Source: Phocaeicola coprocola DSM 17136
GTDB taxonomy: Bacteria > Bacteroidota > Bacteroidia > Bacteroidales > Bacteroidaceae
DNA length: 64,000 nucleotides
Assembly: GCF_000154845.1 (NCBI RefSeq)
Contig: NZ_DS981509.1
Coordinates: 62,001-126,000, forward strand
Direction of reading: 5' to 3'
Shown piece after piece: positions 35,826-44,325 of this stretch (positions are counted from its first letter, which is position 1; every line of letters begins with the position of its first letter). Made by a program: the position numbers and the translations under genes. The notes below the pieces were generated by a model. The model was given only the letters and a program-made list of their open reading frames with translations. It ran no database searches and was not told the origin of the DNA.

Positions 35826-36325
35826 ATGGGAAAAAGTAACTTATTTCACTTTGAGACACCTCGTCCTTTTGCAAAGATTATTGGCATAGGGGATGGAACG
35901 GAGTCTGTACTGAATGATATTAAATCAGAATATGGCAAGAATATCAACGCTATAAAATACGAAAAGGATAATTATAATATATCATCGACAGAAGAAAGAC
36001 TGACAATTATAATTATTGATGAAATTAATGTCAATCTTTCCGAAATGCTTAACGCGATACCTAATACATCTGGACTATTTCTAATAATGAGTCCTTGCGA
36101 GATTACCTTGCAAGATATGCTGATGGAGTGTTGGTCGCCAATAAGTCTGAAATTACTGATGGAGTTAGGGCTATTCTTGATATGATTTTTTTGCCAAACA
36201 TGATTAGCCTAGACTTTTATGATATTTGTTATATCTTAAAAGATTGCAAGAGGTTTAAAGTTATCAGCATTAAGCAAAAAGGGGAGAAGCCCTTAAAAAT
36301 CCCAATTCTGTTATCCAATTCCTAG
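35826..36325 (+). pseudogene. Second FtsZ/tubulin-like protein, frameshifted
   Basis: The frame from 35826 gives an FtsZ-like opening (AKIIGIGDGTESVLNDI, 16-32) and runs to ...SGLFLIMSP near 36094. There the coherent sequence continues in the -1 frame (from 36095) as LRDYLARYADGVLVANKSEI, then VRAILDMIFLPNMISLDFYDICYIL, the counterpart of FtsZ VQGISDLIT.PGLINLDFADV with its T7-loop Asp. Adding one base near 36094 would restore about 166 residues. No glycine-rich T4 loop is present. The last residues run into susD sequence, so the natural end may be lost. It could be a decayed gene or a programmed shift. Confidence 0.6.
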
Positions 36326-36392
36326 TGATGAAATCAATGCAGGATTTGGTATAGAACAAACTCCAAACTGGAACAATTATCTGCCTAAATAA
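36300..36392 (+). pseudogene. C-terminal remnant of a SusD-like lipoprotein
   Basis: In the frame from about 36306 the sequence reads CYPIPSDEINAGFGIEQTPNW and ends NNYLPK before the TAA at 36390-36392. The YPIPxxEIxxN/G...QNPxW ending is characteristic of SusD/RagB proteins. With the SusC N-terminus at 22.1 kb it shows that the intervening island replaced the rest of the pair. The GH3 gene follows as the next gene of the original locus. Confidence 0.75.
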
Positions 36393-36433
36393 ATCTAATT
36401 TCGGCAAAGCCTTATAGGTCAGCCCACAAATAC

Positions 36434-36505
36434 AATCCGTTTTAATGAACAAACTGAGTTTCAATCCCCAAACTCTCCCGTTCATTAAAACGGATTTTTA
36501 TTTTT
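36434..36505 (+). terminator. Terminator of the former susCD operon
   Basis: AATCCGTTTTAATGAAC (36434-36450) and its complement (36480-36496) form a 17-bp perfect stem with a 29-base loop and a T-rich tail. Confidence 0.7.
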
Positions 36506-36567
36506 AGCCTCAATAGAAATTGAGTCAATTTTTCCCAGATTTTTTATCCCCTTATTATAAATTCTTT

Positions 36568-36575
36568 TACCTTTG
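36568..36575 (+). promoter_or_regulatory. -7 box before the GH3 gene (TACCTTTG)
   Basis: TAnnTTTG match 43 bases before the ATG, behind the susCD terminator, so the GH3 gene has its own promoter. Confidence 0.55.
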
Positions 36576-36617
36576 CAATCAAAGGGTTAGTCAACACACA
36601 AATAATACTATAAAAAC

Positions 36618-39215
36618 ATGAACAAAAAAATTAAAGCACTTGTGGGGTTAGGTATGCTTTTATTTACCGCTCCTGTTATGGGACAACAATTTCCTTATCA
36701 AAACACCAGTCTTACTCCTGAACAACGGGCATCCGATTTACTTGAACGGTTGACCCTGGAAGAAAAAGTTTCTCTTATGCAAAATGCTTCTCCTGCTATT
36801 CCACGACTAGGTATCAAAGCCTACGACTGGTGGAACGAAGCTCTTCATGGAGTAGGCCGAGCTGGAATTGCCACTGTATTTCCTCAAACAATCGGTATGG
36901 CTGCATCGTTCGATGATGAATTGATTTACAAAGTCTTTACAGCCGTTTCCGATGAAGCCAGAGCCAAATATACAGAATTCAGCAAATCGGGCAATCTGAA
37001 ACGCTATCAGGGACTGACATTCTGGACTCCCAATATCAACATATTCCGCGACCCTCGCTGGGGAAGAGGACAGGAAACTTACGGAGAAGATCCTTATCTC
37101 ACTTCACGAATGGGAGTTGCCGTAGTTCGAGGTCTGCAAGGTCCGGATAATATGAAATACGACAAGCTTCATGCATGTGCCAAGCATTATGCCGTTCATT
37201 CAGGACCGGAATGGAACCGACACAGCTTCAATGCCGAAAACATTGCGCCACGTGATTTGTGGGAAACTTACCTGCCGGCTTTCAAAGCATTGGTTCAGGA
37301 AGCAGATGTAAAAGAAGTAATGTGTGCCTACAACCGTTTCGAAGGTGAACCTTGCTGTGGAAGCAACCGCTTGCTGATGCAAATCCTGCGCGATGAATGG
37401 AAATACAAAGGCATAATAGTATCCGATTGCGGCGCTATCAGTGACTTCTGGCGCAAAGGCGATCATGAAACACATCCCGATAAAGAAACGGCCAGTGCAG
37501 GAGCTGTATTGAGTGGTACAGATCTGGAATGTGGAAATAATTACAAATCACTTCCGGAAGCTGTACAAAAAGGACTGATAGACGAAAAACAAATTGATAT
37601 CTCTGTAAAACGTCTGCTGACAGCTCGTTTCGAATTAGGCGAAATGGACGAACATGTCTGCTGGGACAGTATTCCATATTCTGTAGTCGACAGCAAAGCA
37701 CATAAAGACTTAGCACTGGAAATTGCACGAAAAAGCATTGTCCTGCTGCAAAATCGGAATAATATCCTGCCGTTGAAAGAAGACATGAAAATCGCTTTGA
37801 TCGGCCCCAATGCCAACGACTCTGTTATGCAATGGGGTAACTACAATGGTTTTCCTTCCCATACCTCTACCTTGTACGAAGCTTTGAAAGAACGTATTCC
37901 GGCAAACCAACTGATTTACGACTTCGGATGTGACCGTACTTCTGGTATCAGTTTGGAAAGTGTATTCAGCCAATGTAGCATCGATGGGAAACCTGGATTC
38001 CGCTCTACCTATTGGAACAACATCAAGATGGAAGGCAAACCTGCTACCGTCACCCATACCAGTACTCCTTTCAAGTTTACCACATTAGGAGCAACAGTAT
38101 TTGCAGCAGGAGTAAATATTCAAGATTTCTCTGCAAGCTACGAATCGGTATTTAACGCACCCCAAACAGAGGATATCAATTTCCACTTCGAGGCAGCAGG
38201 CATAATCCGCCTGAGCATAGATGGAAAAGAAGTAGCCAGCGGAAAATATCTGAAAAACAATATGAATCTGTATACGCTGAAAGCTGAAAAAGGAAAAACA
38301 TACAACATTAAAATAGACTTTATCTTCTACAGCAAAGACAGAGCAGCCCAACTGAATTTTGATATGGGACGCAATGCTCCTGTAAACCTGCAAGCTTCCA
38401 TCGACAAAGTAAAAGCAGCCGATGTCATTGTCTTTGCAGGAGGTATTTCACCTTCTCTTGAAGGAGAAGAAATGCCAGTAAATGCAGAAGGTTTCAAAGG
38501 CGGCGACCGCACAACAATCGAACTTCCTGCTATTCAGCGACGATTGATAAGTGAATTGAAAAAATTAGGCAAGCCAATTATCTTTGTCAACTATTCAGGC
38601 TCGGCTGTCGGACTGGAACCCGAAAGCAAGATTTGCGATGCCATCCTTCAGGCATGGTATCCTGGTCAGGCTGGAGGAACAGCTGTTGCCGACGTTTTAT
38701 TTGGCGACTACAATCCTTCGGGTAAACTTCCGGTCACTTTTTATAAGCATACCGACCAGCTTCCTGACTTTCAAGACTACTCGATGAAGGGACGTACCTA
38801 CCGTTATATGACAGAAAGTCCTTTATACAGCTTCGGTCACGGATTGAGTTACACCAACTTTACATACGGTCCAGCTACATTAAGTCAGCAAACAATCAGC
38901 CAAGGTAAAGAAGTAACACTCACAATCCCCGTACAAAATACCGGAAATTATGACGGAGAAGAAGTGGTGCAAGTATATTTAAGTTGCTCGGGAGATAAAG
39001 AAGGCCCTTCACATACACTCCGCGCCTTCAAACGCGTCCACATTGCAAAAGGACAGCGCGCAAATGTTTCTTTCACCCTCGACAGTGAAACATTCCAATG
39101 GTTCGATACAAACACCAACACCATGCGTATGGTAGAAGGTAATTATGAACTGCTTTACGGAGGAACTTCACGTATAGATCAATTACAGAAAATATCAATC
39201 AAGGTAATCGAATAA
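36618..39215 (+). CDS. Secreted GH3 beta-glycosidase (glucosidase/xylosidase type)
   Basis: A 865-residue protein with a signal peptide (about 1-22). The GH3 N-terminal barrel has the nucleophile Asp in IIVSDCGAISDFW (about 269-281) and the substrate-binding KHYAVHSGPE. A PA14-like insert (about 455-590) splits the GH3 C-terminal domain (FAGGISPSLEGEEMPV, ILQAWYPGQAGGTAVADVLFGDYNPSGKLPVTF in part), and a fibronectin-like domain ends the protein. It releases terminal beta-linked sugars in the periplasm. It belonged to the polysaccharide locus whose susCD pair is destroyed upstream. Confidence 0.93.
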   Translation: MNKKIKALVGLGMLLFTAPVMGQQFPYQNTSLTPEQRASDLLERLTLEEKVSLMQNASPAIPRLGIKAYDWWNEALHGVGRAGIATVFPQTIGMAASFDDELIYKVFTAVSDEARAKYTEFSKSGNLKRYQGLTFWTPNINIFRDPRWGRGQETYGEDPYLTSRMGVAVVRGLQGPDNMKYDKLHACAKHYAVHSGPEWNRHSFNAENIAPRDLWETYLPAFKALVQEADVKEVMCAYNRFEGEPCCGSNRLLMQILRDEWKYKGIIVSDCGAISDFWRKGDHETHPDKETASAGAVLSGTDLECGNNYKSLPEAVQKGLIDEKQIDISVKRLLTARFELGEMDEHVCWDSIPYSVVDSKAHKDLALEIARKSIVLLQNRNNILPLKEDMKIALIGPNANDSVMQWGNYNGFPSHTSTLYEALKERIPANQLIYDFGCDRTSGISLESVFSQCSIDGKPGFRSTYWNNIKMEGKPATVTHTSTPFKFTTLGATVFAAGVNIQDFSASYESVFNAPQTEDINFHFEAAGIIRLSIDGKEVASGKYLKNNMNLYTLKAEKGKTYNIKIDFIFYSKDRAAQLNFDMGRNAPVNLQASIDKVKAADVIVFAGGISPSLEGEEMPVNAEGFKGGDRTTIELPAIQRRLISELKKLGKPIIFVNYSGSAVGLEPESKICDAILQAWYPGQAGGTAVADVLFGDYNPSGKLPVTFYKHTDQLPDFQDYSMKGRTYRYMTESPLYSFGHGLSYTNFTYGPATLSQQTISQGKEVTLTIPVQNTGNYDGEEVVQVYLSCSGDKEGPSHTLRAFKRVHIAKGQRANVSFTLDSETFQWFDTNTNTMRMVEGNYELLYGGTSRIDQLQKISIKVIE

Positions 39216-39242
39216 AAGATAACGTAATCCACAGACAAAAAT

Positions 39243-39287
39243 AACGTCAGCAGACTCACCTAAAAATCTGCTGACGTTTTTTTATTT
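39243..39287 (+). terminator. Terminator of the GH3 gene
   Basis: AACGTCAGCAGA pairs with TCTGCTGACGTT, followed by a run of seven T. Confidence 0.85.
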
Positions 39288-39410
39288 TATGCTGATGTTT
39301 TTCAGAAAACATCACGACGTTTTTTTAATATTCGTACAAAAAATAAGGTACTCTCATAAAGTTTCCAAAGAAAGTAATAAAAGCCTCATACATGTATGCT
39401 GCTATTTCTT

Positions 39411-39418
39411 TACTTTTG
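39411..39418 (+). promoter_or_regulatory. -7 box (TACTTTTG)
   Basis: TAnnTTTG match 25 bases before the GNAT start codon. Confidence 0.5.
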
Positions 39419-39442
39419 CAATGAACAAAAGAAAAAACAATC

Positions 39443-39925
39443 ATGATCAGAGCGGTTACCCTACAAGATACTTCTGCCATAACGGCAATTTACAATGAAT
39501 ATATCGCACATAGTACGAGTACTTTCGATATAGAACCTGTCAGCGAAGAAGAGATGCAAAAAAGAATCTCTGAAATTTCAGCGCGATATCCGTATTTTGT
39601 ATACGAAACAGACGGAGAAATTGTGGGATATTGCTACGCACATCCGTGGAAAGAACGGGAAGCCTACAACCGCACACTTGAAACGACTGTATATCTGTCG
39701 CCCGCCCATACGGGAAAAGGACTGGGTCGGCTGCTCATGCAGCGTCTGACAGACGAATGCAGACGACGCGGCATACATGTCCTGATAGCCTGTATCACGA
39801 GTGAGAATACAGCAAGCTGCGCCTTCCATGAAGCTTTAGGATTCAGAAAAGCGTCTTCGTTCGAAGAGGTCGGTATGAAATTCGGACGATGGCTTGGGGT
39901 GACAGACTACCAGCTTATTCTGTAA
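39443..39925 (+). CDS. GNAT N-acetyltransferase (phosphinothricin acetyltransferase-like)
   Basis: A 160-residue GNAT enzyme. It starts IRAVTLQDTSAITAIYNEYI and has the conserved STFDIEPVSEEEM, the acetyl-CoA loop HTGKGLGRLLM (about 92-102) and the late ENTASCAFHEALGFRKA. This arrangement matches the Bar/PAT/MnaT group, which N-acetylates phosphinothricin or methionine derivatives; the native substrate is probably an amino acid analogue. It is a single gene that converges on the GT51 gene with only 8 bases between. Confidence 0.87.
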   Translation: MIRAVTLQDTSAITAIYNEYIAHSTSTFDIEPVSEEEMQKRISEISARYPYFVYETDGEIVGYCYAHPWKEREAYNRTLETTVYLSPAHTGKGLGRLLMQRLTDECRRRGIHVLIACITSENTASCAFHEALGFRKASSFEEVGMKFGRWLGVTDYQLIL

Positions 39926-39933
39926 ACCAACAT

Positions 39934-41865
39934 TTATCTGATGCTGTCGGGATATAAGATCATCTCTCTAGCCTTCCCCTTTACTATTATCTCCGGACGA
40001 ACAGCCGCAGCTTCCTCTTCTGTAAGCAATCCTTTTGCACACAGTCTTTCGGCTATCAGGCGGAAATAACCTCCTTGTGAATCACGCAAAGTAGCATCTT
40101 CATTGAATGAAGAACGGAAATGTTTGGGCTTCGGTACAATGGAAGCCAGAAATATAGCTTCTTCTACGGTAAGGTCGGAAGGTTCTTTTTCAAAATAAAA
40201 ATGTGAAGCTTCACAAGCACCGTATACCAAAGGAGCCCATTCTACCAGATTCAGGTATACTTCGTACATACGTTCCTTTGAAGTAAGATGCTGGTTTTCT
40301 ATCAGCCATACGATAAGAGCTTCCTCCAGCTTTCGGGCAATATTTTTATGACGGTTCAGAAAAACATTCTTTACCAGCTGCATGGTAATAGTACTTCCTC
40401 CGCGTGCAAAGCGTCCTACCTGCAAATCGTAGGCTAGAGCTTCCTGAATAGCTCCAGGAAGAAACCCTTGATGATAATAAAACCCTCCGTCTTCCGACTG
40501 CATGATTGCCATCTGAAGCAAAGGAGAAATACGGTTGAGCGGACGGAAATTAGGATTCGACGGTCCGATAAAGAATGTTCTTACCGGCAAGTCGTTCTCG
40601 TATGCCGTATATTCAAACTCCTCGTTCATCTTGGTAAGTTCACTGCCACCCAGGCTTTCGATACGGAAACCATGCCCGCGCAAATCGGAAGAGAATTGCA
40701 GACTATCCAGATGATTGAAGTCAACATCCAACAATAAATCATAACTCAGTTTGCCTGATGTACGAATACCCTGTACATGACGGAACAAACCTTTTGGCAA
40801 GGAAGCAAACAAATCTTCGGAAGGGAAAGGCGAACGATGGATGCTTGCCGTATAATGCCACTTTTTTTCTTTTTCTACCCGTAAATAAGGATGGAAATCA
40901 AGGCGGTTGAATATAACAGTAGAAACACTGTCCAATTCGAAATAATTACCTCCTACATGGCAGGTATATTCCAGCTTTCCTTTATCTAGATCAATCGTAT
41001 CGGGTGAAAGTACTGTATGATAAACCTCCAGCCCGTCTACAGATGCCATCCCCTCCAGTGTAAGAGGCGTAGCAGAAGCAGACTTTTCTGAAAGCTTAAA
41101 GGCTATGGAATCGAATGCAACCGTCGCATTATAATGGGGACGGATGTAGGGAAGTATGATTTTTTCATTTGTACTGCCGGAAGCAATGCTGCCTTCTATC
41201 AGGCGCATACTGCGTGCAAGCGTACCTCTTACTTTCCATTCTCCCTTAATAGCTCCCTCTTCCACCTGAATAGCAGAAGCAAACTGACTGTTTGCTAGTA
41301 TAAGCTCAGGAATATAAAAACTTGTTTGCAGCAAGTCCCGGCGCGCCGTCACACTCAAGTTGCGTAATTCTCCATTTTCCGGCAATAATCTGAATACCAG
41401 GCTAAGTATTTTACTTACCTGCACATCGTATCCAGCCAATACACTTTCTACTTTACCCGGATCAGCTTCCGATACAGTCTGTTGACGGAAAAGAAAATCA
41501 TAGTTCGAAACATTACCTTGCTTTACAAAAGAAAGTTTCATACCCTCTACATCAACCTGATGTACGGAAACTCTTTTTCTAAGCAAAGGAAGCAAATCGA
41601 TATCGATCTCGGCTTTTTCGAGAGTCAGTAAGGTATCGTAATCTTCAGGTACTACTGTCAATCCTTCCAGGCGGATGACAGACAAAGAAGGCATTCCCAA
41701 TTCACGATAGGCAATACGCAAGTTATAACGCTGCTCTAAAGCAGCCAACTTTTCATCGGCAACACAGCGCAACAGGGCTCCCCGAAAAAGAAAGAGTCCT
41801 GTTCCTGCCACAAGCACAACTGCAATCAATCCTGCGGCAAACCATTTAAGTACTCGACTTTTCAT
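39934..41865 (-). CDS. GT51 transglycosylase with long periplasmic domain
   Basis: A 643-residue protein with an N-terminal membrane anchor (about 9-30) and an AsmA/DUF-like beta-rich periplasmic part (about 35-410). A C-terminal GT51 domain has MQSEDGGFYYHQGF (catalytic Glu about 456) and RGGSTITMQLVKNVFLNRHKNIARKLEEA. It lacks a transpeptidase domain, so it is monofunctional and polymerises lipid II into glycan strands. The long middle part is unusual for MtgA, which is about 240 residues. The -7 box on its strand is at 41889-41896. Confidence 0.85.
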   Translation of the reverse strand: MKSRVLKWFAAGLIAVVLVAGTGLFLFRGALLRCVADEKLAALEQRYNLRIAYRELGMPSLSVIRLEGLTVVPEDYDTLLTLEKAEIDIDLLPLLRKRVSVHQVDVEGMKLSFVKQGNVSNYDFLFRQQTVSEADPGKVESVLAGYDVQVSKILSLVFRLLPENGELRNLSVTARRDLLQTSFYIPELILANSQFASAIQVEEGAIKGEWKVRGTLARSMRLIEGSIASGSTNEKIILPYIRPHYNATVAFDSIAFKLSEKSASATPLTLEGMASVDGLEVYHTVLSPDTIDLDKGKLEYTCHVGGNYFELDSVSTVIFNRLDFHPYLRVEKEKKWHYTASIHRSPFPSEDLFASLPKGLFRHVQGIRTSGKLSYDLLLDVDFNHLDSLQFSSDLRGHGFRIESLGGSELTKMNEEFEYTAYENDLPVRTFFIGPSNPNFRPLNRISPLLQMAIMQSEDGGFYYHQGFLPGAIQEALAYDLQVGRFARGGSTITMQLVKNVFLNRHKNIARKLEEALIVWLIENQHLTSKERMYEVYLNLVEWAPLVYGACEASHFYFEKEPSDLTVEEAIFLASIVPKPKHFRSSFNEDATLRDSQGGYFRLIAERLCAKGLLTEEEAAAVRPEIIVKGKAREMILYPDSIR

Positions 41866-41888
41866 AATATCTTTATTGATATCTGCCG

Positions 41889-41896
41889 CAAAAATA
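41889..41896 (-). promoter_or_regulatory. -7 box for the GT51 gene
   Basis: Reads TATTTTTG on the minus strand, 24 bases before the ATG. Confidence 0.45.
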
Positions 41897-41904
41897 CGTT
41901 TTAC

Positions 41905-42852
41905 TTACATGTTGTGCAAGAAAGATTTTTCTTTTATTTGTTTAACTGGTTTCCTGTTTTCTTTTCTTTCCGGACGAACAGACGGACGGTTATCCTTACG
42001 TTCTGTCCTTGAAGGTCTTGTCACCCTGTTGGGAGCTTTATCCGACGGTCTGGAAGTACCGGGTCTGACCGAATGATGATTTCCGTTTTGAGGCGGACGG
42101 ATACCACTTGCATGAGGCGGACGTTTGTCTGGCTTTGGTACCGGTTTGGGAGCAGGTTTTGCACTTATACCCGGACGATATGGCGGACGTGCCTCAGGAC
42201 GATGAGAGGGTGCTGCCGGAGCTGAAGGTCGTGCCGGAGTAAAATGATATCCGGGATTCTTAACCGGCCGAGGAGCGATAAAGTCATGTTTTCTGAACTC
42301 CGGACAAGAGTGGAAATGACCTTTATACACCGAATGATGATAACGGCCGGTATAATGCGCACAGTAATAGCCTGTATTCCGGTAAAAACGGCGGCTGTGT
42401 GCTCCATGGTAAGTAAGGTAATGTACCGGACGTCCGAAATAGAAGAAACTTCTGTTAGGGTATACCTTATACACCCGCAGATAACAAACATTATTCATCG
42501 CATAAATCGGACGGAAAAAGTATTCGATTGCAAGAAAACGAGTGTATGCCGAACTGGAAAGAATCCAGCGAAGGTCATCGTTTCTTTCATCCAAATACCG
42601 ATAATAAGCATCAAGTGCAGCAGCATCGGCACATGCCATACCCGTCAGATAAGGATCCACTCCACTCAGAAAGTCAAAGTTTATTTCAAACAAATCATTG
42701 TACTGACTCTGGTTCAGATTCAGTTCGAAAGCCATACGGTCTGTCAGAAAACGAGCGTTGACGCGTATATCGCCTAATGACGAGGCATTTGCCGGCAAAC
42801 AACATGCACAAAGCGCAAGGCAAAGTAATAATGCGAACTTCTTAATCTTCAT
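41905..42852 (-). CDS. Secreted protein with Pro/Arg/Lys-rich C-terminal half
   Basis: A 315-residue protein. The start at 42852 gives a signal peptide (MKIKKFALLLCLALCACCLPANA); the open frame reaches 42924 but would add an untypical N-terminus and pass over a -7 box at 42880-42887. Residues about 25-150 form a helical domain (VNARFLTDRMAFELNLNQSQYNDLFEINFDF). The rest is low-complexity, rich in Pro, Arg, Lys and His (repeated RPP, KP and RPxR units), likely disordered and basic. I do not recognise the family; a cell-envelope role is inferred from the signal peptide. Confidence 0.7.
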   Translation of the reverse strand: MKIKKFALLLCLALCACCLPANASSLGDIRVNARFLTDRMAFELNLNQSQYNDLFEINFDFLSGVDPYLTGMACADAAALDAYYRYLDERNDDLRWILSSSAYTRFLAIEYFFRPIYAMNNVCYLRVYKVYPNRSFFYFGRPVHYLTYHGAHSRRFYRNTGYYCAHYTGRYHHSVYKGHFHSCPEFRKHDFIAPRPVKNPGYHFTPARPSAPAAPSHRPEARPPYRPGISAKPAPKPVPKPDKRPPHASGIRPPQNGNHHSVRPGTSRPSDKAPNRVTRPSRTERKDNRPSVRPERKENRKPVKQIKEKSFLHNM

Positions 42853-42961
42853 ATTCAATATTTTTTTAATTTCCTGATACAAAAATAGGAGGATAAAAAT
42901 CCTCCTGCAACGGAAACTCTCCATTTGCCGATAGGGAGTTTCCTATTTCTTTTAGGGATAA

Positions 42962-44287
42962 TCATCTACGCCGGCGCTTACGATGCTGCTTGCGTTTACG
43001 CTTGTACGTCTGAATACGGCGGTGTATCTGCCATCCGCTCAGTCCTGCGACAACAACCAGAATAAGAATAACAATCCCGCTATTCAAATTATCCCCTTTG
43101 ATACGTGACCATATTTCAAGCACATTGACCGTCTTGTCACCAAAATCGCGTATCATGGAACAACGGTTTACGACAGAAATATCAGGATATTGCGTATTGC
43201 GTAATTTTACATCACGTCCTTCCGGTCCGAAAAAGTAGCTTGCATCCACCGTTTCAGTCAGTGTTGTATCAATGCATGCTTCCATGATTTCGGGAGCTGC
43301 TATTGCGCTGACATAGCCATTTTCTTCCATATTGCGCAAAGCAATATCGGGACGGCACAGAAAGTTGATAAAGTAACTTGCAGCTTTTACGTTCTTGGCA
43401 TACTTCGGAATCACCCATCCGTCGTACCAGATATTACTACCTTCTTCAGGGATAGAATAAGACAAATCGACACCCACCTGTTCAGCTTCTTCGATAGCCC
43501 ATTGTGCATCACCGCTCCAAGTCATATTTATCCATGCTTTTCCCTTTGTCATCATCTCCTTTCCGAAATCGGCTTCCCAGCCAGCAACATTGGGTTTCAA
43601 CAGTTTCAGATACTTTTCTACCGTATCCATAGCTGCCGGAGAATAATCGTTCATCAATTCAGGAACAGTAACGGTACTGTCGGCAAGCTGCTTGCGGTAA
43701 GCATACAGCATAGCTGTACCATAAGCATCACGATAGGCGTCTTTCATCAGAATACGTCCTGCAAAACGTTTGTCCCACAGACAGCCCCATGTTTTCATAT
43801 CCTCGGCAATAACATACTGAGTATTGTACAACAGTCCGGCAGTTCCCCACATATAACATACAGCATATCGGCTTGCCGGATTTTCAGCAGTTCCCAGTTT
43901 ATTTATTTGTCGAAGAATATACGGAGAAATACCTTTCATGTAATTAGGAGAATGTGCAAAGGTAGTATCGATAGGCAGCAACAAACCTTTATGCAGCATT
44001 CGTTCGATGATATATTCCGAAGGACATACCACATCAAAATCCTCATGCCCTTTTTCGATTTTGGTGAGCATGATTTCGTTTATATCGAAAGTCTGATAAA
44101 CGATACGTATATCTTCTCCTGTCTGTTCTTTATAGTATTGCTGAAAATCTTCCAGCACGCCTTCACCAATATAGTCTGCCCAGTTATATACTTTCAATAT
44201 ATTCTGGCGTGACTCATCAGCATTATAGCAGCTTGCCATCGTAAGGCAAGCCCACAGACATACGATAAATTGATATAATCTTTTCAT
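42962..44287 (-). CDS. potD: Spermidine/putrescine ABC transporter substrate-binding lipoprotein
   Basis: A 441-residue protein. The start at 44287 gives a lipoprotein signal with the lipobox TMAS-C. The fold follows PotD (LKVYNWADYIGEGVLEDFQ, FDVVCPSEYIIERM, VGVDLSYSIPEEGSNIWYDGWVIPK). The C-terminus is odd: a membrane helix (IVILILVVVAGLSGW, about 400-420) followed by a very basic tail (KRKRKQHRKRRRR). PotD proteins normally end after the binding domain. It is the last gene of potABCD and delivers polyamines to the permeases. Confidence 0.9.
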   Translation of the reverse strand: MKRLYQFIVCLWACLTMASCYNADESRQNILKVYNWADYIGEGVLEDFQQYYKEQTGEDIRIVYQTFDINEIMLTKIEKGHEDFDVVCPSEYIIERMLHKGLLLPIDTTFAHSPNYMKGISPYILRQINKLGTAENPASRYAVCYMWGTAGLLYNTQYVIAEDMKTWGCLWDKRFAGRILMKDAYRDAYGTAMLYAYRKQLADSTVTVPELMNDYSPAAMDTVEKYLKLLKPNVAGWEADFGKEMMTKGKAWINMTWSGDAQWAIEEAEQVGVDLSYSIPEEGSNIWYDGWVIPKYAKNVKAASYFINFLCRPDIALRNMEENGYVSAIAAPEIMEACIDTTLTETVDASYFFGPEGRDVKLRNTQYPDISVVNRCSMIRDFGDKTVNVLEIWSRIKGDNLNSGIVILILVVVAGLSGWQIHRRIQTYKRKRKQHRKRRRR

Positions 44288-44325
44288 TCTATGTTTCAGC
44301 ACACGGTTTCTACTCCGGCAAAGCC

